Positions 9,141 to 17,132 of a stretch of 64,000 nt of DNA are shown piece by piece; position 1 is the first letter of the stretch, and the number at the start of each line of letters is the position of its first letter. A model generated the notes under the pieces. The model was not told where the DNA came from and did no database searches. It saw only the letters and a list, made by a program, of their open reading frames with translations. The stretch is taken from positions 38,636 through 102,635 of the forward strand of contig DBML01000018.1 in NCBI GenBank assembly GCA_002298915.1, written 5' to 3'. The translations under genes and the position numbers were made by a program. This DNA is from Clostridium sp. UBA699 (GTDB lineage: Bacteria > Bacillota > Clostridia > Clostridiales > Clostridiaceae).

Positions 9141-9593
9141 TTAGATAAATGCCTTTTTATGAATAAATTCTTTCCCTGTTAAGTTCCTTAATTTCTTAAT
9201 AATTAAGTTTCTATCCTTTTTCGACAAGTTTTCAACGCAAAAATATAGAGGTAATTGATTATTTATGAACAATTTAATATATCGATTATCTCCATATCTA
9301 TCCCAAACTTCAACCAAGTACATCTTTCGAATTTCATTTATATTGATTTCTCTCTTTATAATAAATGAATTAAAAAATATTATTTTATTACTAAATACGA
9401 GTTTATAGTTATTTGCGAATACCCCCAATATGACTTTATAAGCAACAAAAAAGAAAAATATAGCTTCAATCGTAAAAAAAAGAATATTTGTTTTCAGGCT
9501 AATATAAAAACTAGTAATTGCCCAATAAAAAAATAATGGCGGACTTATAATACTGATAATTAATAATGTAAGATTCATCTTAGTTTCATACAT
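9141..9593 (-). CDS. Hypothetical two-helix membrane protein with PH-like tail
   Basis: I do not recognise this 150-residue protein. It has two closely spaced hydrophobic segments (about residues 8-30 and 35-58) followed by a soluble basic and aromatic domain of about 90 residues that alternates short beta-like stretches, as seen in bacterial PH-like domains attached to membrane hairpins. The coding DNA is strongly AT-rich (runs of A and T, Ile/Phe/Asn/Lys codons), unlike the surrounding core genes. It lies in a series of small genes of similar composition, consistent with horizontal acquisition. A GGGG-containing ribosome site precedes the ATG. Confidence 0.6.
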   Translation of the reverse strand: MYETKMNLTLLIISIISPPLFFYWAITSFYISLKTNILFFTIEAIFFFFVAYKVILGVFANNYKLVFSNKIIFFNSFIIKREININEIRKMYLVEVWDRYGDNRYIKLFINNQLPLYFCVENLSKKDRNLIIKKLRNLTGKEFIHKKAFI

Positions 9594-9709
9594 TCATTAC
9601 TACCCCTTTATAACTGAAATACATATTATACCCTTAAGAACTGGCTTATTTGTTTTTCCTATTAATACGTCATTTACTACAATGATTCATCATAAAAGGA
9701 AACTGCGTA

Positions 9710-10081
9710 TTATACACATCTTATTATTCTTAACCAATTTTCAAACCATGCTGTGGGTAGTTCCACTACTGAAAAATCTAACTCTTGCAACTCTTCTAAT
9801 GAGTAATTATTAACAAGGAATAAGTCCCACTGTGCTGATATATCATTTAGCACTTCAGATAATTTGTTGCATTGATTATTATTTTCGTTAAGCTGTTCAG
9901 CTTCTTCTATAACCCAATAGAAGTTTTCACACCAATTTACTAAATCCTGTTCTGAGTATTCTAATCGTTCTTTTGATACTATTTTATATAACAATAAAAC
10001 AAGGTTATCCCTCGTAAAAGGTAAATCTATTTTCTTTGCTCCTGTCTCTGTCCATTTCCCGACATATTTGTTTGGTACCAT
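9710..10081 (-). CDS. Hypothetical acidic protein, possible immunity protein
   Basis: The 123-residue protein is soluble, acidic and rich in tryptophan (KWTETG, NWCENFYW, AQWDLF, AWFENWL). I do not recognise a named family. Small, acidic, Trp-rich proteins of this size next to other immunity-like genes are often immunity proteins, but that is inference from context. The ATG at 10081 has a very good AGAGGAG ribosome site, so it is probably expressed. It has no membrane segment or signal peptide. Confidence 0.55.
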   Translation of the reverse strand: MVPNKYVGKWTETGAKKIDLPFTRDNLVLLLYKIVSKERLEYSEQDLVNWCENFYWVIEEAEQLNENNNQCNKLSEVLNDISAQWDLFLVNNYSLEELQELDFSVVELPTAWFENWLRIIRCV

Positions 10082-10131
10082 GTCACAATCTCCTCTAATG
10101 TAATTCTTCTTTAATCTACTATTGAGAGTGA

Positions 10132-10662
10132 TTAGTCTTCATAAGAATTTGGCTTATTTAATACCCAAGGCAAATATGCTAATATTTCCATTTGAATGCA
10201 TGAACCTTGAAAACTATTGCTCAGTATATCACAGTCATCTTTAAAAGCAATCTTATAATTTTCAGCAACAGAAATCATTTTCTCTTCATTTAAATGGCTT
10301 ACGATAATCTTTTTTGGTTTTGACATTACTCTCAATACATAGCTTAGGATAGACTTCTTTGGAGGTATAATTTCCCACTGAGACCCACCTATAATAATAT
10401 TCCCACATATATGATAAAATCCGCCATAACATAGAATATTATTTTGAGAATAGTTTACATACACCTCGGCTGGTTTTTTTATTTCTATTCCAATTTCTCG
10501 GAATAAATTCTTGACCTTTAAAGATACCTGTTCAACAGACAGTTCATAATTTTTACAGCCATCACATTCGCATCCTTCTGAAACATTTATTTCATCTTTG
10601 TAATAATTTTTTGTTTCTGCAACATTAATGTCAAGAATATTTTGTCCTAATTCAATCCTCAC
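10132..10662 (-). CDS. Hypothetical CxC-x2-C protein, possible immunity protein
   Basis: The 176-residue soluble protein carries CECDGCKNY near residues 30-38, a compact possible metal-binding site, and a central YGGFYHICGNIIIG segment. I have seen similar proteins in clostridial accessory loci but cannot name the family. An upstream in-frame TTG exists at 10695, but a GGAGG site six bases before the GTG at 10662 fixes that as the start. It begins one base after the stop of the preceding small reading frame, so the two would be cotranslated if the upstream one is expressed. Confidence 0.55.
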   Translation of the reverse strand: MRIELGQNILDINVAETKNYYKDEINVSEGCECDGCKNYELSVEQVSLKVKNLFREIGIEIKKPAEVYVNYSQNNILCYGGFYHICGNIIIGGSQWEIIPPKKSILSYVLRVMSKPKKIIVSHLNEEKMISVAENYKIAFKDDCDILSNSFQGSCIQMEILAYLPWVLNKPNSYED

Positions 10663-10663
10663 C

Positions 10664-10938
10664 TTAGTCCTCCAGTCTTCTTGTATCATTACCAAAAGGC
10701 ATAATTAGCAATATCTGCAGATGCGTCTCATAGTAATTTTCTTGATTACGTATAATTTCTGGCTTTTCGACACTCATGTATAAAATATGACCATAATTAG
10801 TGCAGATATCATCAATAACTGGAGAGCCGGTAGTAAAAACCTTTCCATTACCTGGAGCCATATCAGCATAACCCCTGATTTTTCCTTTCCAATTTCACTT
10901 ACTTTCCATAAAATTCTACTATATTGGTTAAAGATCAT
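10664..10938 (-). pseudogene. Probable frameshifted small gene (remnant)
   Basis: Two overlapping minus-strand frames look like one broken gene. The first opens at ATG 10938 and reads ...WKVSEIGKEKSG. The second is open from just upstream of 10880 to the stop at 10664 and reads ...RGYADMAPGNGKVF and then 60 further protein-like residues. They can be joined by one extra A in an A5 run (T5 on the plus strand at 10879-10883), giving EIGKEKIRGYADMAPGNG without interruption. The second frame alone could start at ATG 10861 (65 residues) and abuts the next gene. It could instead be a genuine short gene or a sequencing error. Confidence 0.4.
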
Positions 10939-10944
10939 TATTTT

Positions 10945-11136
10945 TTAGTTTTCATTGTTCTTTATGAAACTACGTCTTACTATCAAAATCACGGCAATCA
11001 AATAAATTATATCAGTTACTACGCTTATAGTATAACGAGAAAAGCAGCCAATATTTTCTATGTAAGTTGATGAAATAAAAATAAAAGCTGCAATAAATAT
11101 TAAAAATATAGGTATTAAACGTTTTATTCTGCTCAT
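10945..11136 (-). CDS. Small hypothetical membrane protein (63 residues)
   Basis: Two hydrophobic segments (about residues 7-24 and 35-54) with a basic start (MSRIKR) and charged end suggest a two-helix inner-membrane hairpin. A GAGGGAG ribosome site lies at good spacing before the ATG. I do not recognise it. Small two-helix proteins occur as immunity proteins or as accessory membrane peptides; nothing here distinguishes these. Confidence 0.5.
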   Translation of the reverse strand: MSRIKRLIPIFLIFIAAFIFISSTYIENIGCFSRYTISVVTDIIYLIAVILIVRRSFIKNNEN

Positions 11137-11204
11137 TCCATATCTCCCTCAAACTTCCCATGACATAAAAGTATTTATTCTCCATTCCTACTGTTGCCCA
11201 ACAA

Positions 11205-11534
11205 CTATTCTTGAATCCAAAAATAATCATTAATTTCGTTGCTCGATTTTTCTTCGCCAACATCTATTCTATCTTTAACTATAAAATAATCATCTACAAG
11301 TCCTCTCATAACACGCACATCAACTGTAAGTACATCATATCCTTCGGGCATACTAGCCTTTTTTGTTAGCGTACTACCTCTCGGCAAAACTAAGTTTTCT
11401 CCTAATTTTATTTCTTTAATTGCGATATAAGATTCCTGAAAGTTAATTATACAAATGTAAAATAATGAGATTGTTAATATTATGCCCATGATCATTCCAA
11501 AAACGAAAGATGTAATAGTATTTTTAGGTTTCAT
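11205..11534 (-). CDS. Hypothetical membrane-anchored protein
   Basis: The 109-residue protein has one N-terminal membrane helix (about residues 9-31) after a basic MKPKN start, then an extracytoplasmic domain of about 75 residues containing a VLPRGSTLTKK segment and an acidic end. Orientation follows the positive-inside rule. The ATG has a GGAG ribosome site. I do not recognise a family. It is AT-rich and part of the accessory gene series. Confidence 0.5.
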   Translation of the reverse strand: MKPKNTITSFVFGMIMGIILTISLFYICIINFQESYIAIKEIKLGENLVLPRGSTLTKKASMPEGYDVLTVDVRVMRGLVDDYFIVKDRIDVGEEKSSNEINDYFWIQE

Positions 11535-11635
11535 ATTTTTTCTCCATTCCAGACATTCACCTTAGTCCTTTTCACCAAAACTGCTGCAAAATTATTTAAT
11601 CTCGCTTCTTAGCCTTGATATTCTTTAGTAATTAT

Positions 11636-11917
11636 TCAATACCTTCTATTGCGGATTATACTAATGAGAGGGCTAATATTCATGTTTTCAGACTTTATAT
11701 TATTCTCAATAGGATTATTTAAATACAGTGTAACAGCACTATAAAAATGGTCTTCATTAACAACGCTTTGTTGAATAAAGCCATTTTCATTAACTACCAG
11801 GAATAGCTTATTATTTGAAGCAAGTGGTATTAAATTTTGGTAATAGCCTAGGTCAAAACGAAAATAAGCATTTATTATTTTCATATTATCCATTGCAGTT
11901 TTCACAAATTCTTTCAT
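11636..11917 (-). CDS. Small hypothetical protein (93 residues)
   Basis: This short soluble protein (MKEFVKTAMDNM..., then AYFRFDLGYYQNL) is followed by a beta-like stretch (NKLFLVVNENGFIQQ) and ends in a basic IIRNRRY. The ribosome site is weak and the frame upstream closes after only six codons, so this could also be the surviving C-terminal part of a larger decayed gene. I do not recognise a family. Confidence 0.4.
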   Translation of the reverse strand: MKEFVKTAMDNMKIINAYFRFDLGYYQNLIPLASNNKLFLVVNENGFIQQSVVNEDHFYSAVTLYLNNPIENNIKSENMNISPLISIIRNRRY

Positions 11918-12024
11918 TTTGCTTTTTTCATTCTTTCACCACAAAGATATTAATTGTTATAAATCGGATTTGCTATATGAATTACCACTCTAGCTTTGCA
12001 TTCTTGTTTTTGGAGTCTTAGTTT

Positions 12025-12729
12025 TTATCTTACTTTAATTATCTCTATCGGATACCCCATAAATAAGCCTGTCTCAACTACGCCTGTGATGCTTTTCAAT
12101 TCTTTTTCCAGGTTTGCGATGATATTTGCAAAATTAACATCTAGGATAAAGTTGCCGTTTTCAGTTATTACGGGGCCGTCTTTGCCTTGTGCCATCCTTA
12201 GTTTCATGGATTTGATGTCCGGAAGCTCCGTTAGCTTCATTTTCACATACATTAGTGCATCCTGATGTATTTCAATGGGCACAGGGAATTTGCTGCCCAG
12301 CTTTTCAACAAATTTAGACTCATCGACAAGTATGTAGCTTTTAAGTGAGCTTCTCATGACGAGCTTTTCACTGAACATCGCACCCCCTCGGCCTTTAATC
12401 AGGTTCCCATAAGGATCAACTTCGTCCGCACCGTCAAATGACCAGTCCGGTCTAGCTTGGTTTAGTGATGTCAACGGTATGCCAAGTTCATTGCAAGTAA
12501 AACCTATCTCCCTAGATGTAGGTATAGCGCTTATCGAAATCCCTTCAGCTTTAATCCTTTTTGCGATCTCGTTTACAGCCAGGAACGAGGTGGAACCAGA
12601 CCCGAATCCTATGACATCGCCGTCTTTGACTTTCAAGGCAACAGTTTTAGCAACCTCCAGCTTCTGATCATAATTTGTTATCTCTGCAGACCATTTGATA
12701 TTTGACATCAGATCCTCATTCCATTTCAT
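12025..12729 (-). CDS. rpiA: Ribose-5-phosphate isomerase A
   Basis: The enzyme interconverts ribose-5-phosphate and ribulose-5-phosphate in the non-oxidative pentose phosphate pathway. The 234-residue protein shows the full RpiA set: GFGSGSTSFLAV (phosphate loop), SFDGADEVDP with the catalytic aspartate, KGRGGAMFSEKLV, and VDESKFVEKLGSKFPVPIE. The ATG at 12729 lies 12 bases after AGGAG and overlaps the end of the upstream beta-propeller gene; an alternative ATG is at 12708. It is a metabolic gene sitting inside an otherwise accessory, AT-rich gene series. It may be a second copy or have been carried in with the neighbours. Confidence 0.92.
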   Translation of the reverse strand: MKWNEDLMSNIKWSAEITNYDQKLEVAKTVALKVKDGDVIGFGSGSTSFLAVNEIAKRIKAEGISISAIPTSREIGFTCNELGIPLTSLNQARPDWSFDGADEVDPYGNLIKGRGGAMFSEKLVMRSSLKSYILVDESKFVEKLGSKFPVPIEIHQDALMYVKMKLTELPDIKSMKLRMAQGKDGPVITENGNFILDVNFANIIANLEKELKSITGVVETGLFMGYPIEIIKVR

Positions 12730-13636
12730 TGTCTATGTCATCTCCTTCCTCTATTTCCAAGATATAACTTCCGTTTCTTCCCGCTACGATCATCTTCTTA
12801 TCTCCATCAATAAAAGCGGCATCGAGGGCTCCTTTTACAAAATAATTGGCAATAAAATCTAAACTATTTAAGCAGTATAAGTTGATTCCATGCTTCACTG
12901 ATGCGATGTATTTCCCTTCGTTTGAGCATAAAACCGGTTTAAATGCGTAATCAACCTTTAAAGGTGCTCTTGATTTTATTTCAAACCTGTTATCAAGTAA
13001 AATAAGTTCTTTTTCGTTATAAGAGTAATAATTATCTCTGTTTGATATTTCCTTTATTGGCGAAAAACGTCCGACCTCCTCAGGAAGCAAATATTGCAAG
13101 GGATTATTTTCTTTAAAAGGATATTTCCAAATTACAACGTATTTTTTGTTTCGTTCGCTGTGCATATTTTTTATTGTGAATTTTTCAAGGAAAGTGAAAA
13201 TAAACTCACCAGTCTTTTCGTTGAAGCTGATACCATTAATCATGCAATCGTCATAAGTTTTGATTACTTGAAAAGAGAGGTCAGCGATATTTATCACCAT
13301 GATGTTTCCATTGAAATCAGCATCAACCAGGTATCTGTCATCAGGTGAAAACAGGATGTTTTCTCCTTCTACCCTTTTCATCAGAAAATTTTTAATTAAC
13401 TTTTTACTTTCAATATCCCAAAGGGATATTCTTCCAAAAACGTTTTTAGTCGCAAGTAATTTATTATTATTTGAAATGGCAGCATTGTTTGTATATTGTG
13501 GAACCTTGAAGCTCCATATTTCCGAGAAATTTTCGGCATCGTACAAAACTGCCATTCTGTGGAACAAGAAAGCCAATTTTTCATCATTTGAAATTGTCAG
13601 ACCTATAGCATGTGTTAATTTTTTTATCGTTTTCAT
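12716..13636 (-). CDS. WD40-like beta-propeller protein, function unknown
   Basis: The 306-residue protein has no signal peptide and reads as repeated four-strand blades: a strand ending in SPDDRYLVDA or SNNNKLLATK, followed by a xSLWDIESKKLIKNF-type strand. These match the general WD40 pattern (residues about 15-270). Such cytoplasmic propellers usually act as binding scaffolds, so no enzyme activity is claimed. A CAGGAG ribosome site precedes the ATG. Its start overlaps the end of a small upstream membrane-protein gene by four bases, and its end overlaps the rpiA start by 14 bases, so all three are probably cotranslated. Confidence 0.7.
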   Translation of the reverse strand: MKTIKKLTHAIGLTISNDEKLAFLFHRMAVLYDAENFSEIWSFKVPQYTNNAAISNNNKLLATKNVFGRISLWDIESKKLIKNFLMKRVEGENILFSPDDRYLVDADFNGNIMVINIADLSFQVIKTYDDCMINGISFNEKTGEFIFTFLEKFTIKNMHSERNKKYVVIWKYPFKENNPLQYLLPEEVGRFSPIKEISNRDNYYSYNEKELILLDNRFEIKSRAPLKVDYAFKPVLCSNEGKYIASVKHGINLYCLNSLDFIANYFVKGALDAAFIDGDKKMIVAGRNGSYILEIEEGDDIDNEME

Positions 13637-13821
13637 AATACTTGCTCCTGACTCCTAAAATGTAGTATAAGACTTAGAACAGAATAATAAAGGCCGAATA
13701 ATATTGAATTATACTTTGGCACTTGAACTAAGTGTTCTTCACTTTTAGCCTTGAAATATGCGATTACATAGTTCAAAGAAAACCAAAGCAATATCGACTG
13801 TAAAATAACCCCTTCTCTCAT
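13633..13821 (-). CDS. Small hypothetical protein with hydrophobic segments
   Basis: This 62-residue protein (MREGVILQSILLWFSLNYVIAY...) has one or two hydrophobic stretches. Its stop overlaps the next ATG by four bases (ATGA), a hallmark of coupled genes. The ATG at 13821 has a TAGGTAGG ribosome-site-like sequence. No family is recognised; it could be a membrane anchor or a small regulator of the following propeller protein. Confidence 0.4.
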   Translation of the reverse strand: MREGVILQSILLWFSLNYVIAYFKAKSEEHLVQVPKYNSILFGLYYSVLSLILHFRSQEQVL

Positions 13822-13901
13822 CAATATACCTACCTAATAATACTTGGATATTCATTTCTACAAAGCTATACCCTAAAACAATATTCAGATCTTCACCATA
13901 T

Positions 13902-14192
13902 TTAGCATTTTGATTTTATGATTCTATCCCTCTCTGCTCTTGAAAACTTATATTTTCCGTTTAAACAGTCTCTCAAATAATGAAATTCACTATCAGTAAC
14001 CTTACAGAACTTTTCGTTCAAATGATAAATTGCAAAGTAACTTTCATTTAATAACTCATCCTCATACTCGGCTATGTCCGCAGGGCTAAGTAATTCAATT
14101 AACTTCAAATACATTTGTTCTCTATTAATATCGGAACATAAGTAACTCCCTATTAAATCTTCCAATATCCTCAGCATAAAATTCTTTTCCAT
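13902..14192 (-). CDS. Hypothetical protein, possible CdiI-type immunity protein
   Basis: The 96-residue acidic helical protein starts MEKNFMLRILEDLIG and contains ESYFAIYHLNEKFC and EFHYLRDCLNGKYKFS followed by ERDRI. The pairing of a YFA-hydrophobic-H segment with a D-CL-GK-FS-ERD segment reminds me of contact-dependent inhibition immunity proteins, but this is a loose resemblance. A GAGGAG ribosome site seven bases before the ATG at 14192 decides this start over an upstream in-frame ATG at 14270. Confidence 0.45.
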   Translation of the reverse strand: MEKNFMLRILEDLIGSYLCSDINREQMYLKLIELLSPADIAEYEDELLNESYFAIYHLNEKFCKVTDSEFHYLRDCLNGKYKFSRAERDRIIKSKC

Positions 14193-14533
14193 AGTAAAAC
14201 TCCTCAAAAATTTGGGTTGGCATCTTCTAAAATGCTGCATATCAAAAAAATACGTCAAAGAAGAACCCATCTACGAGCTGGCTTTCTTTTTATCTCTTTC
14301 TTAGCAATTACTTTCGTCATCAGTTAAAATATATTTTTTGACCTCAGTATGCATATGATAATAATTTGCAACGCCCTCAATGAAGCACAGAAACTGAATA
14401 TTTCGAACCAATTTTGTCAGTCAAAAAATATGTTTATCATCTCAAGGTTGTCATAATTTACGTGCAATTTTCCATTTTATCAGATGATAGACTTCTTCAT
14501 CGCCTAAATAGAGCCCTTTATTCTATATGTTAA
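14193..14533 (-). other. Gap with decayed reading frames
   Basis: This 341-base AT-rich stretch holds no intact gene. On the minus strand two short protein-like open segments are visible: one around 14520-14455 (GLYLGDEEVYHLIKWKIARK, then a stop) and one from about 14420 to a stop at 14301 (LTKLVRNIQFLCFIEG and on). They lie in different frames without start signals, as expected for a decayed small gene. No RNA structure was recognised. Confidence 0.3.
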
Positions 14534-15253
14534 CTAAGTTCCTTGGCATTCAACTTTAACGCACAAACAATCCTTACAAAACAAGAAATATAAAAACATT
14601 TCTCCTATAAAGAAATCGTTACTGTCAAGCAATTTTGTTGAATTGTCATAATCAGCGCTTCCTATGGTTGCTACATAGGACATTTCCTTATTACAGAGAG
14701 GACACTCCCTATCCAGAGGGTTCACAGCATATAAAGGAACACCTAATACTCTTGCAATGTACTCCGTTCCAAAGGGTTCAAAAGCTTTATAATATGATCT
14801 ATCATCTGACGGAATATCTCGCTTTTGAAGGCTGGTCAGCACCATGCTAGTTTTGTGCATTGGAGAAGGTATCTTATATTCTTCATCAGAGATATAATTT
14901 TGCTTATCGTTTTGAAATATCATTTCTATTGATTTATTTTCTATATTCAATTTATAAAGTTGTGTATCCCAGGATGTTGAACAATTTAGACATGATATTA
15001 AGGGGATTTCTGTCAAGTTTCTGACTCTCAAACTACTTAATCTTTCATCATTCAAATCTAGTGTTAAAATTTGATGCACAGGCTCGTGGCATAGTCTGCA
15101 TTCTGGGATTCCCCAAGTTGAATCTCCGAAGTAATGATTATAATTTCCTGCGCCTTTTATTACCCTGTAACCACCGAGATTATTCCAGTGCTTTCCCCAT
15201 AAATAACTACTTACTTCATCTTTATCACCAGTATAAGGACCCAGAATAGACAT
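14534..15253 (-). CDS. Hypothetical zinc-binding-like protein with four CxxC pairs
   Basis: The 239-residue soluble protein has four CxxC pairs: CRLC and CLNC in the first half, CPLC and CKDC near the end. They could form two zinc-ribbon-like sites. Sequence around WGIPECRLCHEPVHQILTLD recalls proteins of the DUF1963/YwqG type, where a proline-rich CxxC motif precedes a beta domain; the assignment is tentative. GGAGGG eight bases before ATG 15253 sets the start (a TTG lies five codons upstream). Its function is unknown, and it sits among immunity-like accessory genes. Confidence 0.5.
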   Translation of the reverse strand: MSILGPYTGDKDEVSSYLWGKHWNNLGGYRVIKGAGNYNHYFGDSTWGIPECRLCHEPVHQILTLDLNDERLSSLRVRNLTEIPLISCLNCSTSWDTQLYKLNIENKSIEMIFQNDKQNYISDEEYKIPSPMHKTSMVLTSLQKRDIPSDDRSYYKAFEPFGTEYIARVLGVPLYAVNPLDRECPLCNKEMSYVATIGSADYDNSTKLLDSNDFFIGEMFLYFLFCKDCLCVKVECQGT

Positions 15254-15307
15254 AAAATATCCCTCCAATATTCTGCCGGTATGCCATACTATATTTAACC
15301 TCCGCCA

Positions 15308-15775
15308 TTATCTAAATATCTGCTTAACTCGACTTATAAAATCAGGATCCAAGCCATCAGCATACTTCTCGAAGTTCTCGTTGTCTACTCTTTTATCGAC
15401 ACCTTGAGCTTTTAATCGCTTGTCCAAATCAATCAAAATTGTCTCAAATGCTGTGCCGTTTTCCTGAAGCATTGTATCGCCGAACAGATTGACTCTCTTT
15501 CCATCTGCGAACACAACCGTGTAGTATGGCGAATATGAGTTACTGTACCCTTTTTCAACCCCGACATCTACCTTTTTTACGTCACTATAAGAATAGATTT
15601 CGCCTGAAGGGTTTATTGATGAGCTAACCTTGATGCTGTCAGAATAAATAACAGCATAGCTGGTGATACCACAATATATAGCAATCAGCAATGCTGGTAT
15701 ATAGCAAATTTTTATATACCTGAACAGCTTCGACGTTTCTTTGTCCAATGCGGCAAGCTTCTCGATAAATTTCAA
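15308..15775 (-). CDS. Hypothetical membrane-anchored protein
   Basis: The 155-residue protein has one strong membrane helix (about residues 22-46) followed by a soluble domain of about 110 residues with a beta-rich segment (YSYSDVKKVDVGVEKG, YYTVVFADGKRVNLFG) and a helical end. This resembles small PH-like domains tethered to the membrane. The start is TTG at 15775, preceded by a GGAAAAG site that follows the stop of the upstream gene, so the two adjacent membrane genes appear cotranscribed. Confidence 0.5.
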   Translation of the reverse strand: MKFIEKLAALDKETSKLFRYIKICYIPALLIAIYCGITSYAVIYSDSIKVSSSINPSGEIYSYSDVKKVDVGVEKGYSNSYSPYYTVVFADGKRVNLFGDTMLQENGTAFETILIDLDKRLKAQGVDKRVDNENFEKYADGLDPDFISRVKQIFR

Positions 15776-15787
15776 GGTTAACTTTTC

Positions 15788-16138
15788 CTACTTTTTAAGT
15801 GATTCAAGATCAATCGTTTCCTGATCCTGTTCAGACATTTCAATCATTTCACTGATCTTCTTTTTATTTTTCGATAATTTTTCGTGAGCTTTGAAAGCTC
15901 CGTAAACAATCAATATCATTATCATGAACAACGGAATTACGCTCGATTTCCCTGAAACGAACAGAAGATAGTCTTCCCTGCCAACCAGCAATAATTGAAT
16001 GCAGAAATAACCGAAAATCGCCGCTAAAACTGCAGCAACAGCAAATAAAATGCTCCCTACAGAATAGATTATACCAAGTGCTGCTGTCTTAAATGCTTTC
16101 ATGTTTTGTTTCCATCCTTTTAGCCATACTTTCAGCAT
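15788..16138 (-). CDS. Hypothetical membrane protein with charged C-terminal helix
   Basis: The 116-residue protein has two membrane helices (about residues 17-48 and 63-82) and a highly charged, probably helical tail (KAHEKLSKNKKKISEM...). An internal ATG at 16102 is an alternative start. It pairs with the following membrane-anchored protein 12 bases downstream. Family unknown. Confidence 0.5.
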   Translation of the reverse strand: MLKVWLKGWKQNMKAFKTAALGIIYSVGSILFAVAAVLAAIFGYFCIQLLLVGREDYLLFVSGKSSVIPLFMIMILIVYGAFKAHEKLSKNKKKISEMIEMSEQDQETIDLESLKK

Positions 16139-16190
16139 TCTAAATCTTTCCCTAATTATACATAATATGACTCTTTAATTCAAACGTAAT

Positions 16191-16217
16191 AAAAAGCACA
16201 GGCTGTTAACCTGTGCT
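16191..16217 (-). terminator. Rho-independent terminator of the ispA operon
   Basis: On the minus strand AGCACAGG (16217-16210) pairs with CCTGTGCT (16202-16195) around a seven-base loop, followed by TTTTT. It ends transcription right after ispA, where dxs would normally continue the operon. Confidence 0.85.
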
Positions 16218-16226
16218 GAGTTAGAT

Positions 16227-17114
16227 CTATTTGTTTCTTGTGAGCAGATACATCGTTATCTGTTCGAGATGCGATGTGTCCTTGTCTATCCTCCTGAGGC
16301 AGTCCATGCACTCCTGAGTCAGCTTTTCAGCCATTTCGATGCATTTCTCAAGCCCGTACTCCGTTATGAAAGTGGTCTTTCGGTTCTCAATGTCGCTCTT
16401 GGCCATCTTTCCGAGCGTCTCCGTGTCGCCCGTCACGTCGAGTATGTCGTCCTTTATCTGAAACGCAAGCCCGAGCTTCTCGCCGTACTCTGCAAGGTTC
16501 TTGAGGTCGGCTTCCCCGGCGCCGCCCATTACTGCTCCCGAAAGGATGGATGCCTTTATGAGGGCTCCGGTCTTCTTCCTGTGCATGGCGTATAGCTGCT
16601 CTACAGGTATCTCCACGTTCTCGCTGAGCATATCGATGACCTGTCCGCCTATCATGCCGTCAGCGCCTGCAGCCTCGCTTATCAGCCTGCATGCGTTAAG
16701 GTTTTTAAGCCTGTTGTACTCGCAGCAGAACCTGAACATGCAGTTCATAGCCTCGTTGAGGAGCCCGTCGCCAGCGAGTATCGCTATGGCTTCTCCGAAG
16801 ACCTTGTGGTTTGTCGGCTTGCCTCTCCTTAGGTCATCATTGTCCATGGCAGGAAGGTCATCGTGTATAAGCGAATAGGTGTGGATCATCTCTATAGCTC
16901 CCGCGACGGGTATTGCCTTCCTGTAGTCACCGCTGAACATATAGGTTCCCAGCAGGCACAGCAGCGGCCTTATCCTTTTGCCGTTCGCGTTAAGGCTGTA
17001 CGCCATCGCTTCGAAAATCTTCTTTTCGTATGTTCCTTTTCCGGAGAAATATGTTTCCAGCCATCCGTTGATATCGCTTCTGATCTGTTCTATCAATTCA
17101 GTTTTGTTTTCCAT
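16227..17114 (-). CDS. ispA: Polyprenyl (farnesyl) diphosphate synthase
   Basis: This prenyltransferase condenses isopentenyl diphosphate with allylic diphosphates to build farnesyl diphosphate for undecaprenol and quinone precursors. The 295-residue protein contains both aspartate-rich motifs: DDLPAMDNDDLRRGKPTNH (first) and KDDILDVTGD (second), plus the NGKRIRPLL segment near residue 45. The ATG follows a GGTGGAG site and lies 18 bases after xseB. In many Firmicutes it is followed directly by dxs; here a terminator and about 12.7 kb intervene. Confidence 0.93.
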   Translation of the reverse strand: MENKTELIEQIRSDINGWLETYFSGKGTYEKKIFEAMAYSLNANGKRIRPLLCLLGTYMFSGDYRKAIPVAGAIEMIHTYSLIHDDLPAMDNDDLRRGKPTNHKVFGEAIAILAGDGLLNEAMNCMFRFCCEYNRLKNLNACRLISEAAGADGMIGGQVIDMLSENVEIPVEQLYAMHRKKTGALIKASILSGAVMGGAGEADLKNLAEYGEKLGLAFQIKDDILDVTGDTETLGKMAKSDIENRKTTFITEYGLEKCIEMAEKLTQECMDCLRRIDKDTSHLEQITMYLLTRNK

Positions 17115-17132
17115 TGCTCCACCGCCTATCCG

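Noticed and set aside
11012..11263. An 83-codon frame overlapping two small membrane-protein genes
   Set aside because: It overlaps both better-supported genes in another frame and lacks a ribosome site.
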